Counted from the first letter of the stretch, positions 1 through 9,733 are shown. The stretch is 53,915 bases of DNA from Pedobacter sp. ASV19 (GCF_016429005.1 NZ_JAELTV010000003.1:1-53915), one strand, 5' to 3'. Notes: generated from the letters alone by a model not told the origin. Numbers and translations are program-made.

Positions 1-19
1 AGATGTGTATAAGAGACAG
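1..19 (+). other. Nextera (Tn5 mosaic-end) adapter sequence
   Basis: The first 19 bases are AGATGTGTATAAGAGACAG, the Tn5 mosaic end used in tagmentation libraries. Its exact reverse complement lies at 53841-53859 near the other end. This is residual library adapter and not chromosome, so genomic sequence begins at about base 20. Confidence 0.97.
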
Positions 20-785
20 GGACAAAAGCACCTTCTCCAGGGGCAAATCCTTTAGCAACTTCAACCAATGCCTTATCATAATAGGATTTATCTCTTTTAG
101 ACAAATGAAGATAAAATTTGGCTTTTAAAGAATGGGCAAATCTTAACCACTTAGTTAGGTCTCCTTTAAACAGCAAATCCTCGTCACCAGGCTGGAACGG
201 ACTTGCATCTGAAGCACCCAAACTGGTAATGGCATCTGTGAGTAACTGATCAATTGTTGTGTAGATCTGCTGTTGAGAATCATATTTAGGCTGCAGACTG
301 CCAAGCCCTTTAAAAGCATCGCTATAAGGTACATCTCCCCAAAAATCGGTAGTCAATCCAATGTTATTTGCCATCAAAATTTTAGCAACAGCCCCATAAT
401 GACTTTGTTGTAACGTATTGGCAATATTAATCATTTGGTAGGTATTATTCATAATTCCGCCACCATATAGACCGGTGGTCCACATATTGTCCACATCATC
501 GGAAGAAACAGCATAGGTATTTGCTAAAAACGATTGATTTGCACCTCCTGTGACCTGTTGCATAAAAATAGCTGGAAACCTTGAAGCATCCCCCCCCCAT
601 TCGTAGCCAGTAGATGTTATGATACCAGGCAAAAGGCTCGAAGGAACCGGATTTTGCAACTGCGATGGATCATTATTAATCCCATTGTAAAAGTATCCCT
701 TTTTACAAGAAGTAATTAAGCTCATTATTCCAATAAGCATAATAATACTCCCTTTTGTTAATCTATTTATATCTAAAAATTTCAT
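20..785 (-). CDS. SusD/RagB-family outer-membrane lipoprotein (SusD-like_2 type), 3'-truncated
   Basis: N-terminal 255 residues of a SusD-type nutrient-binding lipoprotein that would cap the neighbouring SusC channel on the cell surface. The ATG at 785 opens a lipoprotein signal peptide with lipobox LITSC, lipidated Cys27. After it come an INNDPSQLQNP segment and FWGDVPYSDAF, both typical of the SusD-like family called starch-binding associating with outer membrane. The frame stays open to base 21, where the adapter cuts it, so the C-terminal half is missing because of the library edge and not by mutation. It lies 21 bp downstream of susC in the usual susC-susD order. A run of nine G (coding strand) at 590-598 is read in frame. 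The substrate cannot be told; the name starch-binding is only a family label. Confidence 0.9.
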
Positions 786-806
786 GTTGAGTTGTTTTAG
801 GATGGA

Positions 807-3800
807 TTAAAACTTAAACTTAAGATTCAGACCATAACTGGAAGTTCCAGGATTGTTAAAATAATCTATTCCCTGAGCACTTGTAGCTCCGGTTAAACTC
901 GTTTCCGGATCTATACCATGATATGGAGTCCAAATGATGATATTTCGGGCAAAAACACCAGCCGTCAAATTCTTAACAAAATGCCCCTTATCTTTTGAAA
1001 ACAACCTGCTAAGGTTATAAGACAATGAAACTTCTCTCAATTTAATATAGGATCCGTCTTCTACAAAGGTTTCATTTAAGTTACCGAATCCTCCACCATC
1101 ACCCTTATACCAGGCTTCACTCAGGATAACATTTTTCGAGTTCACGGCCCCCGGCCCCGCAACTTCAGCACCACTTGAATTGTAATGAACCAAATCACCG
1201 TTAGCATTTAAATGCCCTAAAACGCCAGGAAAAACGGTACTGGTATTCCTGTTATTTGTTAAATCCGATGTTCCTATTGCTGCCAGGGAACCTCTGGTAC
1301 CATTCCAAATATCCCCTTTAAACTTCCAGTCCACAAGCGTATATAAAGAAAGTCCTTTATACGTAAAAGTGTTGCTCAATCCCATTGTAAATTTAGGGTT
1401 TGGATTACCGATCATTTTCTGAACATTTGTATTAGAGATCGGATAACCCGGATTACCACTGTCACCCGACCTATCATCAATGACAATATTTCCACTGTTG
1501 TCCCTGGTATAACCATATCCATAGATGGATCCCGCAGGCATCCCGGGTAATTGAGCGATTACTGTACCCGTAAATCCATTCAATGTAATTTGATTAACCC
1601 CTGGCGCTAACTCTAAAACTTTACTTCTTGATAAGGCAAAATTTAGGGTTGATGTCCATTCAAAGTCTGTATTTTTGATCGGTGTTCCGTTAACCTGAAC
1701 CTCCAATCCTTTGTTTCTCACTGAACCTGAGTTGAGCGTAAGAAACTGATAACCTGTGGCCCCAGAAATAGGAGTCTGTACGATCAGATCCGTGCCTTTA
1801 CTGTAATATGCGGTAACATCTAATCCTAACCTGTTGTTAAAAAACTGTAATTGTGTTCCCAGTTCGTAAGCAACGGTCTTTTCTGGTTTTAAATTCGGAT
1901 TTCCTAACACGTTATTTAGTCCAAATGATCCATAGCCATTTGCAGGAAATGAAATCCCACTGGTATATCCATCGGGAAACGTCGTAGGAACGTAATAAGA
2001 ATTCAATAAAAATGGCCCTGGATCCTTACCAACCTGGGCAATGGACGCCCTGATTTTACCAAAGCTAAGTGCTCCATCCTTCATCCCATCCAACTCACTA
2101 AACACAAAACTTAGATTTGCAGAAGGGTAAAAAAACCCATTTTTACCTTTAGGTAAGGTTGATGTCCAGTCATTTCTTCCTGTTGTCTCAAAAAACAACA
2201 TGTTATCATAAGCTAAGTTTATATCATAGTATATACCCGTTTTCCGATACGGTATTATAAAATTTGCAGACTTCAGTGCCTTTGCATTATAAATGTTATT
2301 AAATCCTGGGGCAATTAAACCATCGCCCTGAGTATACAGTTCATCTAATTTCCGGTTATAAATGTTACCCCCTATTTTTGCATCAATTTGTAGTTTATCG
2401 GAGACCTTTTTGGTATAACTAAAAATCAGATCATTGTTTATACTTCTATAAGTATACCGATCATCAAAAATTCTTCCACCCGAATAAGCTCCCGATTGTA
2501 TCTCATAATACTGATGACGGTTATCGTTATAGGTATCTAATCCTCCCCGGTAAATGGCACTAAATCCGTTACCAATGTTATAGTCCAATTGTACATTTCC
2601 CAAGAGTCTATTTAGCAATGTGGTATATGGATTTTTATTTATTGTCCAGAATGGATTATCATAAGTTCCATTCCTATAGGATCTTTGTAAACCATCACTT
2701 AATACATAGGCTTTGGGATCGCTTGGATCTGTAGCACCATTAGAGTTATCGAAAGAAATAGGAGTTCTGGTCAGCCCAAGCATAATACCTGAAGTATTAC
2801 TTCCCTGTTGGGGCATATTGCCGTTACTGGTAATATAATTAAAGTTTGTAGAAATTTTGAGCTTTTCAGACAATTTCAAATCACCTGCAAAGGTCACAGA
2901 TGTTCTTTGAAAATTTTGCAGAGGAACAATAGAATTTGAATAGGAATTACTGATCGCCGTGCGGTAAGTTGCAACGTCAGTACCCCCTGAGATAGCAACC
3001 GAGTTATTAAATGTAGATCCGGTTCTGAAAAAACTATTGATGTTATCATAAGGTACAAAAGGCACTTTAGCTTTTGGATCTGTCTTTAAAACCACATCTC
3101 CATGAACATCATATTGATTTGGAATTCCTGTCCAGGCCACATCATTTACATTCGCTCCCCAAGAATAACGATTGGTAGACGTAAAAGGTGAAATTGGCTC
3201 ATAGGTACCATTACCAAGCGTTCCCCCTTTAACCCATTGATTTTGAAGTTTAGGTAGGCGATTTACTTTGTCAAAAGAAACCCCCGTATTAAAATCAACC
3301 TGTATTTTACCAGCCTGACCTCTTTTCGTGGTAATTAAAATAGCACCATTTGCAGCTTCAATACCATAGATCGCAGCAGCAGCAGGACCTTTCAACACGG
3401 TAATACTTTCAATATCATTGGGATCAATGTCTGCGCCCCGATTTGAATTAGAAGCCCCTTGCAGCAAATTATTCTTGGCATCAGACGGATCTCCGGAATA
3501 ATTCTGCGAATTATCAATAGGGCTACCATCAATTACAAACAAGGGTTGGTTACTTCCTGTTAATGAATTAGATCCCCTTAACTGAATGTAAGTTGAGGAT
3601 CCAGGTGTACCTGACGATGAAGTAACCTGTACCCCAGCGATTTTACCCGAAAGAGATTTTAATACGTCACCCTGATCTGCCTTTGTCAAGTCATCCCCCT
3701 TAACACTTTGTGCTGCATACCCCAATGCCTTTACCTCTCTTTTAATACCCAGTGCCGTCACAACAACCTCAGACAAACTTTTAGAATCAGAAGCCAGAGT

Positions 3801-4076
3801 TGCATTGATCACTGACTGTGAGCCGATCGGCAACGTTTGTGTAATATAACCCAGGTAAGAAAATTCAAGAGCTGTTGCCCCAGACGGAACCTGAACCTGG
3901 TATTTCCCATCAGAACTTGTTAATGTGCCCCCCGGGGCGCCTTTAATTTTAACTGTGACGCCGGGTAAAGGGAGGCCATCATCCCCTTTTACACTGCCGG
4001 TGATAGTTCTATTCTGGCCCATAGCAGCTACTGCTATAAACAGAAATACGAACAAACTCAGTATAAGTTTTTTCAT
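807..4076 (-). CDS. SusC/RagA-family TonB-linked outer-membrane transporter
   Basis: TonB-dependent outer-membrane channel of 1089 residues, the usual size for SusC proteins, importing an oligomeric nutrient with the SusD partner next to it. A Sec signal peptide covers residues 1-21 (ending MGQ). A CarboxypepD_reg-like beta-sandwich follows at about 24-100, then the SLSEVVVTALG stretch that leads into the plug domain, with the usual plug phrases GKIAGVQV, LRGSNSL and PLFVIDGSPI. The rest is beta-barrel, ending in the aromatic terminus LNLKFKF expected for BAM recognition. No FecI/FecR-type sigma/anti-sigma pair is adjacent, so the trigger for expression is not visible. Its leader carries a perfect 20-bp palindrome (4102-4121). 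Confidence 0.96.
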   Translation of the reverse strand: MKKLILSLFVFLFIAVAAMGQNRTITGSVKGDDGLPLPGVTVKIKGAPGGTLTSSDGKYQVQVPSGATALEFSYLGYITQTLPIGSQSVINATLASDSKSLSEVVVTALGIKREVKALGYAAQSVKGDDLTKADQGDVLKSLSGKIAGVQVTSSSGTPGSSTYIQLRGSNSLTGSNQPLFVIDGSPIDNSQNYSGDPSDAKNNLLQGASNSNRGADIDPNDIESITVLKGPAAAAIYGIEAANGAILITTKRGQAGKIQVDFNTGVSFDKVNRLPKLQNQWVKGGTLGNGTYEPISPFTSTNRYSWGANVNDVAWTGIPNQYDVHGDVVLKTDPKAKVPFVPYDNINSFFRTGSTFNNSVAISGGTDVATYRTAISNSYSNSIVPLQNFQRTSVTFAGDLKLSEKLKISTNFNYITSNGNMPQQGSNTSGIMLGLTRTPISFDNSNGATDPSDPKAYVLSDGLQRSYRNGTYDNPFWTINKNPYTTLLNRLLGNVQLDYNIGNGFSAIYRGGLDTYNDNRHQYYEIQSGAYSGGRIFDDRYTYRSINNDLIFSYTKKVSDKLQIDAKIGGNIYNRKLDELYTQGDGLIAPGFNNIYNAKALKSANFIIPYRKTGIYYDINLAYDNMLFFETTGRNDWTSTLPKGKNGFFYPSANLSFVFSELDGMKDGALSFGKIRASIAQVGKDPGPFLLNSYYVPTTFPDGYTSGISFPANGYGSFGLNNVLGNPNLKPEKTVAYELGTQLQFFNNRLGLDVTAYYSKGTDLIVQTPISGATGYQFLTLNSGSVRNKGLEVQVNGTPIKNTDFEWTSTLNFALSRSKVLELAPGVNQITLNGFTGTVIAQLPGMPAGSIYGYGYTRDNSGNIVIDDRSGDSGNPGYPISNTNVQKMIGNPNPKFTMGLSNTFTYKGLSLYTLVDWKFKGDIWNGTRGSLAAIGTSDLTNNRNTSTVFPGVLGHLNANGDLVHYNSSGAEVAGPGAVNSKNVILSEAWYKGDGGGFGNLNETFVEDGSYIKLREVSLSYNLSRLFSKDKGHFVKNLTAGVFARNIIIWTPYHGIDPETSLTGATSAQGIDYFNNPGTSSYGLNLKFKF

Positions 4077-4101
4077 AAGTAAATAAATTTAGGTGAATAA
4101 C

Positions 4102-4121
4102 AATTTTAGAGCTCTAAAATT
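4102..4121. promoter_or_regulatory. 20-bp perfect palindrome in the susC leader
   Basis: AATTTTAGAG followed directly by CTCTAAAATT makes a perfect 20-bp palindrome 26 bp upstream of the susC start codon. An AT-rich inverted repeat with 9-bp arms (4162-4170 and 4178-4186) sits further upstream. The position suits an operator or an mRNA hairpin for the susCD operon. The function is inferred from symmetry and position only. Confidence 0.45.
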
Positions 4122-4200
4122 ATGCTTGCATATCAATATTGCTCTACCTAAATTTACGGAATAATATTTTGAATAAAAAAATATTACAACAACTTAATTT

Positions 4201-6678
4201 CTAATTCATTAAAAAAACAGCGTTTGCAAACAACTGTTTCCCACTTTCCCAAAACAATCTAAACAAAACATCGCTTCCTAAATATACCACACTACCCCGG
4301 CCAATTGGCTGCACACCCAACAGAAGACCGTTCTCCAATTTCCGCTGCACATTCTTTCCCGCCAGCCCGGCCACATATCCCCCAGGCTTCAACATCCCCA
4401 CATTCCAGCCTTCTGTTAACTGCTCATAAATTTTATCCTCAGTCATTAATGTATAGTAATGATCCAATCCCCAACTCATCGGATGTGACTTATCCAGGTC
4501 AACCTTATATATAGCACCAGGAATCGCATCCTCAAAATCATCCTTTTCCCTATCCTTATAACTGTGCTGTTTTTTCTTGTCCGTTTTAACTACCTCTTCC
4601 TTCTTTTTGATCTCAAAAGGTTTTTTATCCGCAAAAGCAGCAATTGCTCCTTCCATCAAAATCAATTTACCTCCATTATCTACCCAATCGCCCAGTTTTT
4701 CATTCAGATCTTTCGGATAATTACCATCCGGAAGCACCAATACGTTGATCTTGTTCAGATCCAGATCACCAAGATTTTGCACACCAATCATCGACACAGG
4801 ATATTTTAACTCCTGATCAAAAAAGGCCCAAACCTCACCAACAGCAAGCGATGCAGTTTCCGGTCCCGAAACAATTCCCACCTTAGGGACTGTCAACAGC
4901 GTATAAGCCGAAGACCCAAAATCCCTTCCCTTATCTACAAAACCACTCATCACGTACCTTAACGGAACCCCAAACTGATCCGCAATCGCCTCAACTTTAG
5001 CACCTACCTGAGGGGAAATTTTCTCATTTTCCCTCCTATATACCAATAAAGTTCCCGGCTTATAGCTCTGGCCCTCTGAAATAAAAGCCTCCTCAGCCAC
5101 CCGCACCTTAATCCCAGACCGCTGTAAAGCCATCAACACCTGCGCATCTTCCATAGAATTCCAGGAAAAAGCCCAGGCATAAGGATCCTTCACTACTTTT
5201 CTGGCAACCGTTGCTTCAGCCAGATCTGCATAACTCCCTTTTATCGGTTCTTTCAGTGCATATGCAGTTAAACCATAAGCATAAGGCAATGCCCAAGCCG
5301 TAATATCATAGGTATTAGAATCCGTCACCACTGTAGAAGGTTCAAACAATACACTCGCCAGTACCGCCTTCGGCTGATGCAAATTCAACACCAGATCATT
5401 TCGCTCCAGCTTGAAATTCCCGGATTTACGGGTTTCAAAATTAAACCCACTCAACTGCTGCGTTCCCCCAAAAGAAAATTCAATTTGATTTTTAGCCAGC
5501 AATCTGGCCAGTTTTTTCAATCTCGGCAAGTTATCCGCTTTCACCACATAAGTCTGATAATTTCCCGGAGGCGAAGCAACCGAACGCTCAAAATAAGCAG
5601 CAAATTCCGTCAGCAATCTTTCTTTATGTGTAGAAACCGACTCCAAAGTCGCCATACTCGTGGTAAAATGGTGCGCAATCCTATCTTTTAGGGTTAAGGT
5701 ATCCTTATCTACAGTCACCACAGCCAAACCAGCATTAATGCCCCCCTGTTCATAGGTCATTCCAATCGCACCATTATATAAAGGATAGGTATCCCCATAA
5801 GAAGGGTACAACAAATCAAAACGTTCTTTGGTAAAATACTGCCAGCCGTTCTGGTCAAAATATTTCGCGTTATTTTTTCCTGCAATGACCTGGAACTCCC
5901 TTTGCCAGGAATTGATATCCTGATGAACTGGTTCTGCTGCCGGTGCAAAATAATAAGGCTCATTATAACTCTGTTCATGAAAATCTACATGCACTTCCGG
6001 CATCCAGTCTTGATACAAAGCCAAACGCTGCTGCGTTTCTACTTGCGTCTGCCAGGCCCAATCCCGGTTCAAGTCAAAATAATAATGGTTTGAACGCCCT
6101 CTTGGCCAAGGCTCTATATGCTCCCTTGCTTCCGGATTAGCATTAGGAATACTTCCTACCACCGAGTTAAAAAAATTCACATACCTGTCCCGTCCGTCCG
6201 GGTTCAAACAAGGATCTATAATAACTACCGTATTGCTCAGCCATTGCTTTACATTTGCAGCAGTACCTTCGGCCAAAGTATATAAGGTCTTCATAGAAGT
6301 TTCCGTAGAACTGGCTTCGTTGCCGTGCACATTATAACTCAGCCAAAGCACCACCGGCTGTTTTGCCAGTTCAAAATTCCTTTTCCCGGCCTTACTCATC
6401 AGCAGGTTATTTTTCCGGATTTCCTCCAGTCTGCCTATATTATTTTCGGAAGAAACCACGGCCACAAGCAGTTCTTTTCCCTCATTTGACTTGCCATAAG
6501 AGATCAGCTTTATATTCTTATGCACAGAAGCCACATACTTAAAATAATCCACCACCTTTTGATGCGGTGTAAAATGACTGCCCAGTTTATAGCCTAAATA
6601 ATCATCTGGCGATTTGGTTTGCGCCTGAACTGAAACCATTGTGCCAGCCAGTAAAAGAGAGAGAAAAAGATGCTTCAT
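4201..6678 (-). CDS. Secreted M14-family zinc metallocarboxypeptidase
   Basis: Exported zinc peptidase of 825 residues. The chosen ATG at 6678 gives the signal peptide MKHLFLSLLLAGTMVSVQAQ; a reading frame continues 44 codons upstream but would bury this signal and run into the murF start. Visible M14 features are HGNE (His118, Glu121 as zinc ligands), NPDGRDR near 159-165 for substrate binding, a histidine in EVHVDFHEQ (230-234) as third ligand, and TYEQGG with Glu310 in the catalytic Glu position. The C-terminal 450 residues look like the beta-rich and Rossmann-like extension of large Bacteroidota M14 proteins, with an Asp/Lys-rich linker around 705-720. It lies upstream of susCD on the same strand, so its products may feed that importer; this is inference. 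Confidence 0.92.
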   Translation of the reverse strand: MKHLFLSLLLAGTMVSVQAQTKSPDDYLGYKLGSHFTPHQKVVDYFKYVASVHKNIKLISYGKSNEGKELLVAVVSSENNIGRLEEIRKNNLLMSKAGKRNFELAKQPVVLWLSYNVHGNEASSTETSMKTLYTLAEGTAANVKQWLSNTVVIIDPCLNPDGRDRYVNFFNSVVGSIPNANPEAREHIEPWPRGRSNHYYFDLNRDWAWQTQVETQQRLALYQDWMPEVHVDFHEQSYNEPYYFAPAAEPVHQDINSWQREFQVIAGKNNAKYFDQNGWQYFTKERFDLLYPSYGDTYPLYNGAIGMTYEQGGINAGLAVVTVDKDTLTLKDRIAHHFTTSMATLESVSTHKERLLTEFAAYFERSVASPPGNYQTYVVKADNLPRLKKLARLLAKNQIEFSFGGTQQLSGFNFETRKSGNFKLERNDLVLNLHQPKAVLASVLFEPSTVVTDSNTYDITAWALPYAYGLTAYALKEPIKGSYADLAEATVARKVVKDPYAWAFSWNSMEDAQVLMALQRSGIKVRVAEEAFISEGQSYKPGTLLVYRRENEKISPQVGAKVEAIADQFGVPLRYVMSGFVDKGRDFGSSAYTLLTVPKVGIVSGPETASLAVGEVWAFFDQELKYPVSMIGVQNLGDLDLNKINVLVLPDGNYPKDLNEKLGDWVDNGGKLILMEGAIAAFADKKPFEIKKKEEVVKTDKKKQHSYKDREKDDFEDAIPGAIYKVDLDKSHPMSWGLDHYYTLMTEDKIYEQLTEGWNVGMLKPGGYVAGLAGKNVQRKLENGLLLGVQPIGRGSVVYLGSDVLFRLFWESGKQLFANAVFLMN

Positions 6679-6770
6679 AACAATAAATATACTCCAAAAT
6701 ACTAAAGATAATTTTTTGTTTGTGATCCATAGTGTAATTTTACCTATACATTCAATTCTTTTTAACCCGC

Positions 6771-8093
6771 ATGTCAAACATCGAATCTCTTTATCAGCAC
6801 TATTTAACACACAGAACCATTTCTACCGATACCCGGAACATCACCAGGGGCTGCCTGTTTTTTGCCTTAAAGGGAGAACACTTTGACGCCAATACCTTTG
6901 CTGCACAAGCCCTCGAACAAGGTGCCGCCTATGCCATCATAGACAATCCGAACTACCAGATCAATGAGCAATGTATTTTAGTAGAGGATGTTCTGACCAC
7001 CTTGCAGGAACTGGCCAAACACCACCGCCAGCAATTGAATATTCCTGTGATTGGCTTAACCGGAAGCAATGGAAAAACCACAACCAAAGAATTGATCAAC
7101 GCCGTACTCAGCCAGAAATACAAAACCTTTGCCACCAAAGGCAATTTAAATAACCATATAGGTGTTCCGCTATCTCTGCTCTCTATCCATGACGAAATAG
7201 AAATTGCCGTTATAGAAATGGGTGCCAACCACCAGAAAGAAATTGAGTTCTTATGCACACTGTCCCAACCTACCCATGGCATGATCACCAATGTAGGCAT
7301 GGCGCATCTGGATGGATTTGGTGGTTTCGAAGGTGTTAAAAAAGGAAAGGCAGAGCTGTACGCCTATCTGAAACAACACGATGGCTATGCCTTCATCAAC
7401 CACAACAATTCATATTTAATGGAGATGAGTACAAAAGCAGGCCTGAATAAAATAGTTTACTACGGCACCACAGCCGGCACAGAAACCAACAACTCGGTTT
7501 CTGGTACTCTAATTAAAGCAGATCCTTTCATTGAGATCAGCTGGGTGGGACAAAATGCCCCTGCACAACAGCAAAATGTAAAAGCAAACCTCACTGGCGC
7601 CTACAATTTCGAAAATATACTAGCAGCCATTTGCATAGGACAGTTTTTTGAACTTGATGCAACAGCAATCAATAATGGCCTGGCCAATTATTTCCCAAGC
7701 AACAACCGCTCACAACTCACCAAAACAGAATCCAACACCGTTATCTGCGATTTTTACAACGCCAATCCCAGCAGTATGTCTGCTGCCCTGACCAATATAA
7801 AAGGTCTGTCTGCAGAAAACAAGGTGGCCATAATAGGTGATATGTTTGAACTGGGCCCGGAATCACTTGAACAACACGACCTGATTGCCGCAAAAGCAGA
7901 ACAAGCGGGATTAAACACCTTAGTCTTTATAGGGAAAGATTTCTATGCTTATAAAGACAAATATAAAGGACATTTCTTTACGACCCCCCAGGAAGCCCGT
8001 GAATTTTTACAAGCAAATCCGGTAAAAAACAGCCTGGTTTTACTAAAAGGATCAAGAGGAATGGCACTGGAACAATTAATGCCGCTGTTGTAA
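6771..8093 (+). CDS. murF: UDP-N-acetylmuramoyl-tripeptide--D-alanyl-D-alanine ligase
   Basis: Cytoplasmic Mur ligase that adds D-Ala-D-Ala to the UDP-MurNAc tripeptide, the last soluble step of peptidoglycan precursor synthesis. The 440-residue length fits Bacteroidota MurF. The N-terminal uracil-binding domain contains STDTRNITRGCLFFALKG, the ATP loop GSNGKTT is at 98-104, the central domain has IEMGANHQKEIEFLC, and the C-terminal domain has DFYNANPSSM and IIGDMFELG. It is transcribed divergently from the M14 peptidase gene across a 92-bp gap. A TAATTTTA box at 6735-6742 is one mismatch from the Bacteroidota -7 consensus and could be its promoter. Confidence 0.97.
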   Translation: MSNIESLYQHYLTHRTISTDTRNITRGCLFFALKGEHFDANTFAAQALEQGAAYAIIDNPNYQINEQCILVEDVLTTLQELAKHHRQQLNIPVIGLTGSNGKTTTKELINAVLSQKYKTFATKGNLNNHIGVPLSLLSIHDEIEIAVIEMGANHQKEIEFLCTLSQPTHGMITNVGMAHLDGFGGFEGVKKGKAELYAYLKQHDGYAFINHNNSYLMEMSTKAGLNKIVYYGTTAGTETNNSVSGTLIKADPFIEISWVGQNAPAQQQNVKANLTGAYNFENILAAICIGQFFELDATAINNGLANYFPSNNRSQLTKTESNTVICDFYNANPSSMSAALTNIKGLSAENKVAIIGDMFELGPESLEQHDLIAAKAEQAGLNTLVFIGKDFYAYKDKYKGHFFTTPQEAREFLQANPVKNSLVLLKGSRGMALEQLMPLL

Positions 8094-8165
8094 TTTTTAC
8101 CATCCCTCTCTACTTATTATAAACAAAATAATTTCAAGCATCAAAATCAACAGCAGCTTGATTTA

Positions 8166-8717
8166 CTAATTTACATCAATAACCAAACAACTACTTAATG
8201 GATTATCATCATAATGCACTCTGAGGGTTTGTTCAAAGAATTTGAGATAAGAATGAACCTCCTCATAAAAAACCCTTTCCCCCATCGTTAACCGTATAGC
8301 AGATGCACGTACAGGAATCATTTTATCATCCACAGACGTCATATGCTCCACCCGATCATGACCAAAAACACGATTAAAGCTATCACTCAGAAACTGAAAC
8401 AATTCCGGAATAGCCGGCCAGTTCTCCAGAAAAGATAAAATAGACCCACAATACTCCTCTAAATAATTCGGGTTAGCCTTACAAGCATCCCTATAATATT
8501 CCTTTAAAAAAGGATATAAATGCTGTTCCAGAATTTCCGGCTTTAACTTCCATATATACCTGCCATTAGTCTCTTCACAATTGAAAAGATCAGGCTTTCC
8601 AATAATTGTAGACGCAAACTTATCTTTTGACGTGCCTGCAACTGTTTGTATTGCGTCAACAGACACAATATCAGCAGAGAATTCCAGAAAAATTCTTGTT
8701 GCTAAATAATCTCCCAT
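8166..8717 (-). CDS. Hypothetical protein, 183 residues
   Basis: I do not recognise this protein. It has no signal peptide or membrane segment and looks like a soluble alpha/beta protein with a helical middle (about residues 60-120) and a C-terminal strand-rich section ending PLSSCLVIDVN. It follows the DUF6266 gene on the same strand with a 149-bp gap, so it may be separately expressed. Its leader shares TTAACCAA, 14-15 bases before the ATG, with the DUF6266 gene. Together the two form a small island of non-housekeeping genes between murF and the gldH operon. Confidence 0.75.
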   Translation of the reverse strand: MGDYLATRIFLEFSADIVSVDAIQTVAGTSKDKFASTIIGKPDLFNCEETNGRYIWKLKPEILEQHLYPFLKEYYRDACKANPNYLEEYCGSILSFLENWPAIPELFQFLSDSFNRVFGHDRVEHMTSVDDKMIPVRASAIRLTMGERVFYEEVHSYLKFFEQTLRVHYDDNPLSSCLVIDVN

Positions 8718-8866
8718 ACTGTTTTTAATTGGTTAAGGATACCAATGTATGTGTTGTAATTTAAAATATTACTATTTACACATAAATTAAACAACAGAAA
8801 TAAAAGAGAAATAACAAACGGTTATATATTAAAGGAAGTACTTGAACAGACCATATTGATTATACC

Positions 8867-9502
8867 CTACCACTGATCCAGCACCCCCAAATACTGACTA
8901 CTGGACTGCCTTGACCGATCTTTTGCCACAAAGCCCAGATAGACATGTACAGATTGGCCCACCAGCTTGTCCCTCAACGTAACAACCTCTGTTCCTGCGC
9001 TTCTAAATGCCCCTATATTCACATACACAGCCTGCTGCCCTTTGAAATCAATTGCCAGCAACATGGCCTGGTCATAAGCATTCGCTCCTGCTGGTGTTGC
9101 AGCATCCCAATGTACCCGAAGCAATTTGGGGCTTTCCAATATAAACTGCGCATCTTCAACTCCGGGTAAATCTCCTCCCGTAACCATAAATTTTTCCGGT
9201 TCAATATAAAAATCAGGTCCTTCACCCGCCACTGCAAACTTTCTGTTGTAAGATAGGGCTCCTCTCATTCCTCCTGTAGGGGTATAATAGTTTTTGAAGC
9301 CATTTTTAATAAAAGGAAGGATCATGGAAAGCGTATCCTGTACCAGTTTAAATTTATTAGTGTTTTTGATTTCACCTTCTGTGTATTTAGCCACACGCTC
9401 TGGCAAACCACGCATACAATTTTTGCCATTCATCGTGTAGCCAACCACTGTACCTGCTTTCCCGCTGAATCCACCCAGGATTCCATTTTTAATAATTGCC
9501 AT
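8867..9502 (-). CDS. DUF6266 family protein
   Basis: A 211-residue member of DUF6266, a family largely found in Bacteroidota and of unknown role. The signature is the N-terminal phrase MAIIKNGILGGFSGKAGTVVGY, followed by a basic LPERVAKYTEGE section and a C-terminal half of predicted beta-strands resembling a fibronectin-like sandwich. There is no signal peptide. The Gly-rich opening resembles the N-termini of phage or tail-type structural proteins, but no phage genes lie nearby, so that link stays speculative. The ATG at 9502 is the only start that keeps the conserved N-terminus. Confidence 0.85.
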   Translation of the reverse strand: MAIIKNGILGGFSGKAGTVVGYTMNGKNCMRGLPERVAKYTEGEIKNTNKFKLVQDTLSMILPFIKNGFKNYYTPTGGMRGALSYNRKFAVAGEGPDFYIEPEKFMVTGGDLPGVEDAQFILESPKLLRVHWDAATPAGANAYDQAMLLAIDFKGQQAVYVNIGAFRSAGTEVVTLRDKLVGQSVHVYLGFVAKDRSRQSSSQYLGVLDQW

Positions 9503-9601
9503 AAGATTCTATTTGGTTAAGAGCGATACACCGTTTATAGAAAAGGCGCTCACTAATAAATAGAAACAAAATAGAACTTAAAAAGTTTTAAATAAGAAAT
9601 C

Positions 9602-9659
9602 AACACGTTTAACAAGCGTGTTTAAAGCGAGTATAAAGCGTGTTAAAAGCCTGTTTAGT
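9602..9659. repeat. Cluster of CGTGTT-type short repeats
   Basis: The 231-bp gap between the gldH stop (9734) and the DUF6266 start (9502) holds AGCGTGTTTAAAGC at 9615-9628 and AGCGTGTTAAAAGC at 9637-9650. These are 14-bp direct repeats with one mismatch and a 22-bp period. A weaker copy, AGCCTGTTTAG, is at 9649-9659 and an inverted AACACG is at 9602-9607. The 22-bp period is about two helical turns, as expected for tandem operator sites for the DUF6266 gene. No protein is known for this site. Confidence 0.5.
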
Positions 9660-9733
9660 TCTTTTAAAAAGTATAGATACTTGAAGCCTTGTATAAGGCC
9701 AGGCGATGCTAACAAACAAGAAATTTAATCGGT

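Noticed and set aside
4201-6810. Longer start for the M14 peptidase at 6810
   Set aside because: The extra 44 residues precede a clear signal peptide, and the extension would overlap the murF start.
8094-8165. A hairpin terminator between murF and the 183-residue gene
   Set aside because: Only a 6-bp TCAAGC/GCTTGA pair with a long loop is present, too weak to call.
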